Positions 24,510 through 30,966 of a DNA stretch of 64,000 nt are shown piece after piece. The stretch covers positions 3,323 to 67,322 of the forward strand of contig JBOGBZ010000147.1 of the NCBI GenBank assembly GCA_051656485.1, given 5' to 3'. A program made the position numbers and the translations under genes. This stretch comes from JBOFDK01 sp051656485 (GTDB lineage: Bacteria > Bacillota > Clostridia > Lachnospirales > Cellulosilyticaceae). The notes beneath the pieces were generated by a model. The model was not told the DNA's origin. It did not search any database and saw only the letters and a program-made list of their open reading frames with translations. Each line of letters starts with the position of its first letter. Position 1 is the first letter of the stretch.

Positions 24510-24866
24510 ATGATTTTTAAATACGCACAAATAAATGAATTAGGTTATTGCATAGGAATTTCAATATTATCTGGGGGTGTCACATCAGATGATATGATTA
24601 GGTTAGATGAAAATAGTGATGAATATTTATATATAAATAGAAAATACGATATTGAAAAGTCGCAATGGACTGATGAATATTACATTTCAAAAGAACAAAT
24701 AGAAAAGTCACATGAAGAAATCACAAAGACCATATCACAAGATCAGTTGATGTCTATGGAAATGGAGTTAGACACAAACTCTAAGATTGCACTTACACAG
24801 GCAGATGGTCTCATGATTATGGAAATGCTTTTAGAAATACAAGCTATGCTTACAACTCACACATGA
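24510..24866 (+). CDS. Hypothetical protein after the tail fibre (fibre-assembly-like)
   Basis: This 118-residue acidic protein has an N-terminal beta part (FKYAQINELGYCIGISILSGGV) and a long C-terminal helix (SQDQLMSMEMELDTNSKIALTQADGLMIMEMLLEIQAML). The position and two-part structure resemble XkdW-like or fibre-assembly proteins that follow the fibre gene. It is more A/T-rich than the genes before it, suggesting separate acquisition with the host-range module. Function not proven. Confidence 0.45.
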   Translation: MIFKYAQINELGYCIGISILSGGVTSDDMIRLDENSDEYLYINRKYDIEKSQWTDEYYISKEQIEKSHEEITKTISQDQLMSMEMELDTNSKIALTQADGLMIMEMLLEIQAMLTTHT

Positions 24867-24902
24867 GTGTAAAATATATTAAATCTAAAGGAGGTTGTTA
24901 TT

Positions 24903-25121
24903 ATGGCAACTATCAAACCAATCAACTACACTATCCAAGAAAGAATGAACGCTAGACTATTATCTGCTGGTTCAAAGACCATTGACGGAGTAGTAGAAAG
25001 CAATTCACCAAGAGTAGACAGGGTAAATGTCTACTGCTATGCTATTGATGAATATGGATATGACATCTTAGAAGTTGACGAGAGATACGTCGATGAAGTA
25101 AAAGGTAAGTTCGGAGTTTAA
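24903..25121 (+). CDS. Hypothetical phage protein (72 aa)
   Basis: This short protein begins MATIKPINYTIQERMNARLLSAG and ends with a beta-like stretch. It has a strong AAGGAGG site ten bases upstream. No family recognised. It lies between the fibre-assembly-like gene and the terminators that precede the lysis genes. It might be a minor structural protein or a lysis-timing factor; neither can be shown. Confidence 0.45.
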   Translation: MATIKPINYTIQERMNARLLSAGSKTIDGVVESNSPRVDRVNVYCYAIDEYGYDILEVDERYVDEVKGKFGV

Positions 25122-25142
25122 AAGAATGATTTGTTAAGACGA

Positions 25143-25199
25143 AACACCAGTGATGGTGTTATTTTTATGCCCTTCTATAAGAGGGGCTTCTTTTATAGG
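25143..25199 (+). terminator. Tandem terminators before lysis cassette
   Basis: A 7-bp stem with 4-base loop (AACACCA/TGGTGTT, 25143-25160) is followed by ATTTTTAT. A second hairpin (GCCCTT/AGGGGC, about 25169-25187) follows with TTCTTTT. Together they could reduce read-through from the tail operon into the lysis genes. Confidence 0.55.
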
Positions 25200-25213
25200 A
25201 GGGTAGGAAAGGC

Positions 25214-25456
25214 ATGGATGAACAACTATACAAAGAGATAAGAAAAATTAGTGAAGATATGATTTTTGTTAAAACAACCCTTGAAAACATATCCAATAAC
25301 TATGAAGCAAAAGTACGTGCTTTGGACGAGAAGTATGAGGAGAAGATGAAGGTTGCCAATCATCGTATCGAAGATTTAGAAGATCAAAATAAGTGGTTAT
25401 GGCGAACTATTATCGCCGCAGTTATTGTTGCAATTATCCCATTCTTTTTGAAGTAA
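25214..25456 (+). CDS. XhlA-like phage lysis membrane protein
   Basis: This 80-residue protein has a long N-terminal coiled coil (residues 1-58, MDEQLYKEIRKISEDMIFVK...IEDLEDQNKWLWRT) and a single C-terminal membrane helix (IIAAVIVAIIPFFLK). This is the layout of haemolysin XhlA, which acts with a holin and endolysin in PBSX-type phages. It starts the lysis block. The family match is by architecture and the K-W-L-W-R-T boundary. Confidence 0.65.
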   Translation: MDEQLYKEIRKISEDMIFVKTTLENISNNYEAKVRALDEKYEEKMKVANHRIEDLEDQNKWLWRTIIAAVIVAIIPFFLK

Positions 25457-25469
25457 GGAAGTGATGGCT

Positions 25470-25727
25470 TTGAAAAAAGGAACGCTTAAAGATACTTTTT
25501 CAATCAATGAGTACAAGGTGAGCGCGCTTATCTTGTGCTTACTTACTTGCATGGCATTTGGAGGTTATAACTACATAGTCCATGGGGATGTGACAGACAA
25601 CTTGACAAATATTATCCTTGCACTGATTACCGCAGTAGCAGGCGTAAATATTGCAGACAGATTTACGGCCAACAAGAATACACCTGAGGACGTGACACAA
25701 GAGTATAGTGAATACAATAACTTTTAG
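25470..25727 (+). CDS. Two-helix membrane protein in lysis cassette (possible holin)
   Basis: The TTG at 25470 is eight bases from the core of AAGGAAGTGAT; GTG 25461 and ATG 25464 are closer than ribosomes prefer. The roughly 85-residue product has two membrane segments (VSALILCLLTCMAFGGYNYIV and LTNIILALITAVAGVNIAD) and a charged soluble tail. Size and neighbourhood between XhlA-like and LLH-holin-like genes suggest a holin or antiholin, but no named family is recognised. Confidence 0.5.
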   Translation: MKKGTLKDTFSINEYKVSALILCLLTCMAFGGYNYIVHGDVTDNLTNIILALITAVAGVNIADRFTANKNTPEDVTQEYSEYNNF

Positions 25728-25740
25728 GAGGGTTTAGAGT

Positions 25741-26082
25741 ATGGAAAACTTTAACGTAGATTGGATGGAAGTAGTATTTAGTTTAGCATGGGTCATTATT
25801 ACATTGGTGCTTGTGCCTTATATCAAGAGTGTCACAACGGAGCATCAAAGAGAGACCGCTTTTAAAATTATTAAAGAGCTGGTGGAAGCAGCGGAGCAAC
25901 TCTTTAGATCAGGGCAAATCACTGATAGAAAGTCCTTCGTTATCTATCAGGCTTCAATACATCCTAAACTAAAGCTAGAAGATAATGATGTGAAGATTAA
26001 ACTTGAAGCAGCAGTACGGGAGCTGAACCAACAGGATAAAAGGGAAGAAATCAAAAAGAATAAAAAGGATGGTGTTAAATAA
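25741..26082 (+). CDS. LLH-type phage holin candidate
   Basis: This 113-residue protein has one N-terminal membrane helix (VVFSLAWVIITLVLVPYI) followed by an amphipathic helical domain (HQRETAFKIIKELVEAAEQLFRSGQ), then a lysine-rich tail. This fits the LLH phage holin family, where the A-A-E-Q-L-F motif follows the membrane segment. It would form lesions that release or activate the endolysin. The stop overlaps the endolysin start by one base. Confidence 0.65.
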   Translation: MENFNVDWMEVVFSLAWVIITLVLVPYIKSVTTEHQRETAFKIIKELVEAAEQLFRSGQITDRKSFVIYQASIHPKLKLEDNDVKIKLEAAVRELNQQDKREEIKKNKKDGVK

Positions 26083-26705
26083 TGAGTACAGCACAATGCA
26101 GAGACCCAAAGAAATTACATCCTATAGTATGTGAAAAAGCTATTGCAGCACTCAATGAGTGTAATCAAAAAGGCCTTAACATGGCATTTACTGAAACACT
26201 TAGAACGGTAGAAAGACAGGACTTCTTGTATGAGCAAGGGCGTACTAGACCAGGGAAAGTTGTTACCAACGCAAAGGGTAGTAGTATGAGCTCTTATCAT
26301 CAATGGGGACTTGCGGTTGATATACACCATAATGTTAATGGAAACTTATATCCTGCTGATAAGATGCAACAAGCGGCGGCTATATTTAAAAAGTATGGGT
26401 TTGAGTGGGGCGGAGACTGGAAGGATTTCAAGGATACGCCACACTTGCAAATGACGTTTGGGCTTAGTATTGCAGACTTAAAGGCAGGGAAGAAACCTCC
26501 CGCCGTATCGCAAAAGAAAACTTACACGGTTACAATAGAAGAAATACAAGTATGTGTAGATGGTAAGGTTGTCATGATGGAAGCAGTCAATATTAACGGT
26601 AGTAACTATTCAAAAATGCGGGATATGGCATGTCAAAGACTGGGAGTAGACTATGGCAATGTTCCAGGATATAAAGATAAAATGCCAATAATAACAATAA
26701 GGTAG
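26082..26705 (+). CDS. Endolysin: M15 L-Ala-D-Glu / VanY-like peptidase
   Basis: This 207-residue lysin has an N-terminal M15 zinc peptidase with the ligand motif SSYHQWGLAVD (about 68-78) and the late histidine DTPHLQM (about 122-128), including the GGDW-x-D/F turn between them. It cleaves peptide stems of the host wall. The C-terminal 65 residues (YTVTIEEIQVCVDGKVVMMEAVNINGSNY) resemble a copper-amine-oxidase-N-like stalk repeat and probably bind the envelope. No signal peptide, so it depends on the holin for export. Confidence 0.8.
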   Translation: MSTAQCRDPKKLHPIVCEKAIAALNECNQKGLNMAFTETLRTVERQDFLYEQGRTRPGKVVTNAKGSSMSSYHQWGLAVDIHHNVNGNLYPADKMQQAAAIFKKYGFEWGGDWKDFKDTPHLQMTFGLSIADLKAGKKPPAVSQKKTYTVTIEEIQVCVDGKVVMMEAVNINGSNYSKMRDMACQRLGVDYGNVPGYKDKMPIITIR

Positions 26706-26729
26706 CCATTTGGCTACCTCTCTTTTTTT
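26700..26729 (+). terminator. Intrinsic terminator at end of phage late operon
   Basis: An 8-bp stem (AGGTAGCC/GGCTACCT) with a four-base loop is followed by CTC and nine T residues. It overlaps the endolysin stop and ends the rightward late operon just before the converging minus-strand repressor gene. Confidence 0.85.
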
Positions 26730-26923
26730 TGCCTATCGATAAATAGGACATCCATATCAAAATCAAGATAGTCAGCTATACGCTCTAAGTCATTGACCTT
26801 CCATGTGTTATTGCTCAATCGTTTTGATATAGTTGGTTGGGTGCAACCAAACAGTGCACATAGATCTTCTTGCTTTTTATCTCTTCGCTTTAGCATTATG
26901 ACAATTTCTTTACTCATGTTCAT
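26714..26923 (-). CDS. XRE-family small repressor
   Basis: This 69-residue protein, read leftwards, is essentially one helix-turn-helix (KEIVIMLKRRDKKQEDLCALFGCTQPTISKRLSNNTWKVNDLERIADYL) plus a short tail. The ATG at 26923 follows AAAGAGGTG. It converges with the lysis operon and diverges from the integrase, so the 117-base gap at 26924-27040 probably holds its operator and the int promoter. A Cro/CI-like role in lysogeny or integrase control is likely; it is too short for a RecA-cleavable repressor. Confidence 0.75.
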   Translation of the reverse strand: MNMSKEIVIMLKRRDKKQEDLCALFGCTQPTISKRLSNNTWKVNDLERIADYLDFDMDVLFIDRQKKER

Positions 26924-27040
26924 AGACAACACCTCTTTGGAAAGTATGGTCAAAAATCTTTTAAAATAAACACATAGATATGCATTAAATATAGATTAAA
27001 AGGAATAATAAATTTATAAAAATCTATATAGGAGGTATCT

Positions 27041-28021
27041 ATGGCTAGAGGACGCGTATATACGCCAACTAAATATGCATTAGCAAACGATAATAACAAA
27101 CTACTTCTCAACGATTATCTCGTTGAATTAAAATCTAAAAAGCTTCGGCCAAATACATTGACCCAGTATATGCACGATGGAAGGATGCTTGTATGCTACA
27201 TCCAAGAAAACATGCAGGATAAGAGTTTGTTAGACTTTAACAAAAAGGATTTTAGAGAGCTTGTGCTATGGCTCACTGAAGATAGGGATGTAGGCAATGC
27301 ACGATTCAACCGAATCTTTGCACTGATCCATGGGATGATGGAATATGCAGAGGATGAGGAAGACTATGAATATGAAAAGAACTATGCTAAAAAAATAAAA
27401 AATCTGCCTAAGGTACCGCGCAAGGAAGTTGTATTCTTGACGGATGCCCAAATATTAAAAATAAGGAACTGGTTATTAGATAATAAGATGTACCGAGAAT
27501 GTGCCTACTTAGATATTTCTTATGATAGTACATCGCGAATAGGTGAGATCGCACAAATGAAACGTGAAGGACTACTTGAAAACAGGTATAGCAACATCGT
27601 AACTGGCAAAAGAGGTAAGCGTTTTAATGTCATTATTCATGAGAGAAGTATAGAAAGCCTTGGCTTGTATTTAGCAACAAGGACAGATTCGCTCGATGAG
27701 TTATGGGTAACGACACGCACAAAAGCACGACCACTATCAGCTAACGCCTTATATGAATGGGCAAAGAAGATGTCAATATGGCTAAGTAAGGAAGAGGGTA
27801 AAGCGATCAATTTCGCCCCTCATGCTCTGAGACATAGTGCCCTTGAGAACTACGATAACGGTACCCACTATATGTGCAGGGTATTGGCAGAACCACGTAA
27901 ATTTGCTTTGCATGAGCTTCAGGCCATGGCACGTCATGATAGCATGGACACGACAAAATCTTACCTTAAGCCAAAGGAAAACAATGTAATAGAAGGGATG
28001 TTTGGAGTTAAACTGATGTAA
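27041..28021 (+). CDS. Tyrosine-family phage integrase
   Basis: This 326-residue recombinase has a SAM-like core-binding domain (about 15-110) and the catalytic domain from about 130. Candidate active-site residues are all present: R166 (STSRIGE), K190 (TGKRGK), H261-x-x-R264 (HALRH), H299 (ARHDSMDTTKSY) and nucleophile Y308. It would join the phage attP with the host attB. The ATG has AGGAGGT upstream. The attachment site cannot be identified because the left junction is outside the window. It is not clear whether this integrase serves the phage, the cassette to its right, or both as one element. Confidence 0.88.
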   Translation: MARGRVYTPTKYALANDNNKLLLNDYLVELKSKKLRPNTLTQYMHDGRMLVCYIQENMQDKSLLDFNKKDFRELVLWLTEDRDVGNARFNRIFALIHGMMEYAEDEEDYEYEKNYAKKIKNLPKVPRKEVVFLTDAQILKIRNWLLDNKMYRECAYLDISYDSTSRIGEIAQMKREGLLENRYSNIVTGKRGKRFNVIIHERSIESLGLYLATRTDSLDELWVTTRTKARPLSANALYEWAKKMSIWLSKEEGKAINFAPHALRHSALENYDNGTHYMCRVLAEPRKFALHELQAMARHDSMDTTKSYLKPKENNVIEGMFGVKLM

Positions 28022-28027
28022 CGAAAG

Positions 28028-28073
28028 AATAAGGGAAGGGTGTAGACTATTGCCTACGCTCTTCCCTTATTTT
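28028..28073 (+). terminator. Bidirectional terminator between integrase and small repressor
   Basis: An 11-bp perfect stem (AATAAGGGAAG/CTTCCCTTATT) continues into a further six-pair stem (GTGTAG/CTACGC with one G-U) and is followed by TTTT. It overlaps the end of the converging minus-strand gene and can serve both directions. Confidence 0.8.
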
Positions 28074-28256
28074 CACGATATCACTGATGTCACATTTTAA
28101 ATCTAAGCATATCTTTTCCAATACACTAACGCTTACAGATTCGCCTTTTTTAAATTTTGCGATAGTGGTCCAGCTTAATCCCAAATGATGATGTAGATAA
28201 TTCCTATCCTTTTGACGTTCGCGTAGTACTTCTTCTAATCCCACATAACTTATCAT
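28047..28256 (-). CDS. Small Cro/CI-type HTH regulator
   Basis: This 69-residue protein on the minus strand (MISYVGLEEVLRERQKDRNYL then HLGLSWTTIAKFKKGESVSVSVLEKICLDLKCDISDI) is a HTH_26-type one-domain regulator. The ATG at 28256 is preceded by AAAGGGGATG at a slightly long spacing. It diverges from the parM-like operon, whose upstream inverted repeats lie about 100 bases away, so it may repress that operon. An upstream in-frame extension to 28352 lacks a better start. Confidence 0.7.
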   Translation of the reverse strand: MISYVGLEEVLRERQKDRNYLHHHLGLSWTTIAKFKKGESVSVSVLEKICLDLKCDISDIVKIREERRQ

Positions 28257-28352
28257 GACGTGTTCATCCCCTTTGAAAATGTTACTAATATAAAAATAGC
28301 ATTTATTGGAAAATAAATCTATATTTCTATGAATATTCGGAGAAACCTCCAC

Positions 28353-28420
28353 ATATAGTTGTTATATATCAGTTATATACACAAATTAGAGAGAGCCTAA
28401 AAGCTATATAACAACTATAT
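28353..28420. promoter_or_regulatory. Inverted-repeat operator / candidate parC centromere
   Basis: ATATAGTTGTTATATA at 28353-28368 and its exact reverse complement at 28405-28420 form a perfect 16-bp inverted repeat. A partial copy (AGTTATATA, about 28371-28379) lies between. The right copy ends eight bases before the ribosome binding site of the parM-like gene. In type II (ParM) partition systems the ParR protein binds repeats directly upstream of parM, which serve as both centromere and operator. These repeats fit that place and form; the role is inference. Confidence 0.6.
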
Positions 28421-28434
28421 AAAGGAGTGATTGA

Positions 28435-29319
28435 ATGAGGATAGCTGTAAATAATGGGTATTACAATACAAAAGCAAAGTATGGCGAAAAAGAGATAATC
28501 TATCCAACAAGAGCCCAGTTGAACATTGATGCTGGAAACTATATCGAGATAGATGGTAAGCGTTATGAGATAGGCGCTGGTGATAAAGATATTGTGAGCA
28601 CAAAAGATAGCAGTTTAATTAGTAAGTTATGTACGCTATACGCTATTTCGTCATTCGTTCCTGACCGGTCGCACGTTTTTTTAGTATCGGCCCTGCCAAT
28701 TAATCAATATATCAGTAAGCAGGCTAGAGAATTATACAGGGAAGTGTATGCAGGTAAGCGTTTTGAGGTTGGATGGAATGGGGAATACAAAACATTTACA
28801 ATAGATGATTGCCTTGTGTATATGGAAGGTGGTGCGGTAGTTGCTGCTAAACCACAATTCTTTAAGAATAAAGCTATCGGGGTAGTAGATATAGGAGGCT
28901 ATACCATAAATAATGCTATATTCGACAATCAAAAGCTCGTTAAGGATAGTTATATGAGTTTAGATCTTGGAATGTATATCTTAGAGAGGAAGATAGCAGA
29001 TATAATCAGCCAGAAGACAGGTAGCTACGTTAAGGAATATCAAGTGAAGTATTTAATAGAAACACAATCAGAATTGACAAAGAGTATCGTAGATCAAATA
29101 ATAGCGGATCACCTTTTGCTATTAAAACAGTCGTTAATTGAAAAGGGATGGGAAAGATACATGCCACTTTACTTTACTGGTGGAGGGGCATTGATATTAA
29201 AAGAGCATATCCAAAGAGTTTTTGGCGTTCAGGCTATATGTGAAGATTGCATCTATGACACAGTTAGGGGGTTAGATAAGGTAGGTGAAATGTATGCAAA
29301 AATGTATAAGCATAACTGA
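28435..29319 (+). CDS. ParM/StbA-like actin-family partition ATPase
   Basis: This 294-residue protein has the actin-like signature blocks: phosphate-1 at the extreme N-terminus (VNNGYYNTKA, residues 5-14), phosphate-2 VVDIGGYTIN with D152, and the adenosine motif FTGGGALIL near 249-257. ParM proteins polymerise to push plasmid copies apart. The usual aspartate of phosphate-1 (D-x-G) is asparagine here, which could alter ATP hydrolysis. The next gene overlaps and encodes a ParR-like protein, and inverted repeats lie upstream. It is a segregation module unexpected in an integrated phage. Confidence 0.75.
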   Translation: MRIAVNNGYYNTKAKYGEKEIIYPTRAQLNIDAGNYIEIDGKRYEIGAGDKDIVSTKDSSLISKLCTLYAISSFVPDRSHVFLVSALPINQYISKQARELYREVYAGKRFEVGWNGEYKTFTIDDCLVYMEGGAVVAAKPQFFKNKAIGVVDIGGYTINNAIFDNQKLVKDSYMSLDLGMYILERKIADIISQKTGSYVKEYQVKYLIETQSELTKSIVDQIIADHLLLLKQSLIEKGWERYMPLYFTGGGALILKEHIQRVFGVQAICEDCIYDTVRGLDKVGEMYAKMYKHN

Positions 29320-29524
29320 TAGTAGAGTTATTGATAAGCTCAAAACAGTATCAAATCAAAGCGCATATATACAGGAGCTAATAATAAAAGACATTGTCAA
29401 TCCAAACTATAACCCAAATGAATTTATAGACATTATCAAAGAGCTGCTTATAGAAAATAGTAGGCCAATAGTAGATGTAGAGTTAAGTGAGGATGCTTTT
29501 GCAAGTGTTATAGATATCGAATAG
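29294..29524 (+). CDS. ParR-like ribbon-helix-helix adaptor
   Basis: This 76-residue protein overlaps the parM-like gene by 26 bases; ATG 29294 follows AGGTG by six bases. The N-terminus KCISITDSRVIDKLKTVSNQSAYIQELIIKDI has the strand-helix-turn-helix pattern of ribbon-helix-helix dimers, as in ParR/StbB. The acidic C-terminus would contact the filament. Size, overlap and gene order match type II partition operons. Sequence identity to known ParR cannot be judged by eye. Confidence 0.6.
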   Translation: MQKCISITDSRVIDKLKTVSNQSAYIQELIIKDIVNPNYNPNEFIDIIKELLIENSRPIVDVELSEDAFASVIDIE

Positions 29525-29534
29525 GAGGAGCAGT

Positions 29535-29783
29535 ATGAAATTTGAAAGTATTATCAAGAAGTTAGGAAAAGATGGGTACGTAGTGGATAAGATGGAATTT
29601 GACCACGTAGAGTGCTTTGGGGTGTCAGGTACCGCACTTATTGATGTAACTAAGGGCACGGTAGTGCACACCACAGCTAAATATAATGATGTAGTTGTAC
29701 AGATAGATAACGGAATGAGTCACATAAATAACATTAATGGCAATAAAAAGAGTCTATCAGTATATAAAAAATATAACGGATAG
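29535..29783 (+). CDS. Hypothetical protein in parMR cassette (82 aa)
   Basis: This small protein (MKFESIIKKLGKDGYVVDKMEFDHVECFGVSGTALIDVTKGTVVHTTAKYNDVVVQI) has a helix followed by beta strands and no recognised family. It starts 11 bases after the ParR-like stop with AGGAGGAG upstream, so it is cotranscribed with the partition genes. Function unknown. Confidence 0.5.
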   Translation: MKFESIIKKLGKDGYVVDKMEFDHVECFGVSGTALIDVTKGTVVHTTAKYNDVVVQIDNGMSHINNINGNKKSLSVYKKYNG

Positions 29784-29826
29784 ACAGTGAAATGAATGGA
29801 TTATTCAATTTATAGGAGGATGCTGA

Positions 29827-30084
29827 ATGTTTGAATTTAATAAGTCTTTAAGGAAAATGACAGATGAAGAAGAGGACCTTATCTTAACAGCTATTTACAA
29901 TATCAACTCAAAACCTCACGATGCTTTTACAGTCTATTGTGACACCAGTAACCCTGCATGTGTCCCTTTTATAGCGACCTTAGTTAAAAGAGTGCAGCAA
30001 AGTTGCCGAGGCATCACAGGGTGTATCATTTATTCAGATAAGGTTGTATTTGGTGAAGATAAAATAAAAAAGACCACATTTTAG
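29827..30084 (+). CDS. Hypothetical protein in parMR cassette (85 aa)
   Basis: An 85-residue protein beginning MFEFNKSLRKMTDEEEDLIL, with three cysteines and no recognised domain. AGGAGG lies upstream. Its last codons are part of a hairpin (30070-30091). It is the last gene of the partition unit before a non-coding structured patch. Function unknown. Confidence 0.5.
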   Translation: MFEFNKSLRKMTDEEEDLILTAIYNINSKPHDAFTVYCDTSNPACVPFIATLVKRVQQSCRGITGCIIYSDKVVFGEDKIKKTTF

Positions 30085-30160
30085 TGGTCTTATGTGGTGG
30101 GTGCACTTACCCACGCTGCTACGGGGTGTAGCTCCGATCGCATCCGCTCAATTCGCTTAC
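30070..30160. other. Structured non-coding patch (three adjacent hairpins)
   Basis: Three inverted repeats follow one another: AAGACCAC/GTGGTCTT (30070-30091), GTGGGT/ACCCAC (30097-30114) and GCTAC/GTAGC (30118-30132). The palindrome CGATCG (about 30135-30140) and GTGTAGC paired imperfectly with GCTTACAC extend the structure. The whole gap 30085-30353 has no gene. Only the first hairpin resembles a terminator, and it lacks a T run. Possibilities are an oriT or single-strand origin, a small RNA, or a protein-binding site. It fits no known RNA family that I recognise. Confidence 0.45.
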
Positions 30161-30353
30161 ACTCCTAGCGTATGATTTTATTTTCTAGAAAATGCATGTC
30201 AGCCGTATTTAACTTGAAATTTTTATAAAATATTTGCAATGCAAGCTACAGCATAACAAATAAGATACCCCGCCATGTATGGGAACATATAATCACCACC
30301 TTTAGCATTATCTTATCCAATTTATTTTAAAGTATTCAGTGGAGGGATCACTT

Positions 30354-30755
30354 ATGAGATTAGGCAAGATAGAAATTATTTATATTCCAAAGCATCAGAG
30401 TGCATACGATCAGGCTAGAAAAGAGCTTGCTAAAGTAACAGTTAAAGAAGTGAATACTATTTTGGTAGGAGCTACATTTATCACGATGAGTATGCTTCAA
30501 CAAGTATATGCTGAGATGAATTTAGATACATTCACCGACAGAGTTGATGAACAAGGTAATAAGATACTGACATTAATACAGTTTATAGGTTATTGGGCGG
30601 CGCTTATATTTGCAGCAATAGATATTGTTAAAGCATTCAAGAAACAGGACATAGCAGGTCTAATTGCTATTGCTTGTAAGTACGCAGTAGCCGTAGGCAT
30701 TCTTTACGGATTACCTACAATCTTTGATATTTTTAAAGGTCTATTTGCAGAATAG
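30354..30755 (+). CDS. VirB2/TrbC-like pilin candidate (two-helix membrane protein)
   Basis: This 133-residue protein has a long positively charged leader, a first hydrophobic helix ending at a possible signal-peptidase site (FITMSMLQQVYAEM), then a short polar stretch and two hydrophobic helices (ILTLIQFIGYWAALIFAAIDIVKAF and IAGLIAIACKYAVAVGILYGLPTIF) joined by a short charged loop KKQD. That mature form matches the fold of VirB2/TrbC-type IV secretion pilins in Gram-positive conjugative elements. ATG 30354 follows GGAGGG by seven bases. Alternative: a holin or other small membrane protein. Confidence 0.5.
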   Translation: MRLGKIEIIYIPKHQSAYDQARKELAKVTVKEVNTILVGATFITMSMLQQVYAEMNLDTFTDRVDEQGNKILTLIQFIGYWAALIFAAIDIVKAFKKQDIAGLIAIACKYAVAVGILYGLPTIFDIFKGLFAE

Positions 30756-30769
30756 GAAGGGGAGTAGTG

Positions 30770-30952
30770 ATGGGAATTTTAATCATTGGAAGTGCAGCAG
30801 TTATTATATGTAGCAATGTAACATTGGCTAAGATAGTAGCATCTACAGGGGTTATATTACACATTGTAGGACTGAAATCAGGCAAGCAACTAGCCATAGG
30901 TGCAGGTGTTATATATCTTATCGTATCCATATGCACAGGGTTATTGATGTAG
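30770..30952 (+). CDS. Small two-helix membrane protein
   Basis: A 60-residue, almost entirely hydrophobic protein (MGILIIGSAAVIICSNVTLAKIVASTGVILHIVGLKSG then AIGAGVIYLIVSICTGLLM), two predicted membrane helices and a basic turn between them. AGGGGAG precedes ATG 30770. It lies 14 bases before the ATPase gene, as VirB3-type small membrane proteins lie before VirB4 in type IV secretion operons. That homology is suggested only by order and size. Confidence 0.5.
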   Translation: MGILIIGSAAVIICSNVTLAKIVASTGVILHIVGLKSGKQLAIGAGVIYLIVSICTGLLM

Positions 30953-30966
30953 TTGGGAGGTAGACT

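Noticed and set aside
26714..28256. Toxin-antitoxin pair formed by the two small HTH proteins
   Set aside because: Each is a lone HTH protein without an adjacent toxin-like gene; both fit lysogeny or operon control better.
29483..29674. Minus-strand frames inside the cassette and elsewhere (many of 60-100 codons)
   Set aside because: They lie opposite well-supported genes, lack ribosome binding sites and have composition typical of antisense shadows.
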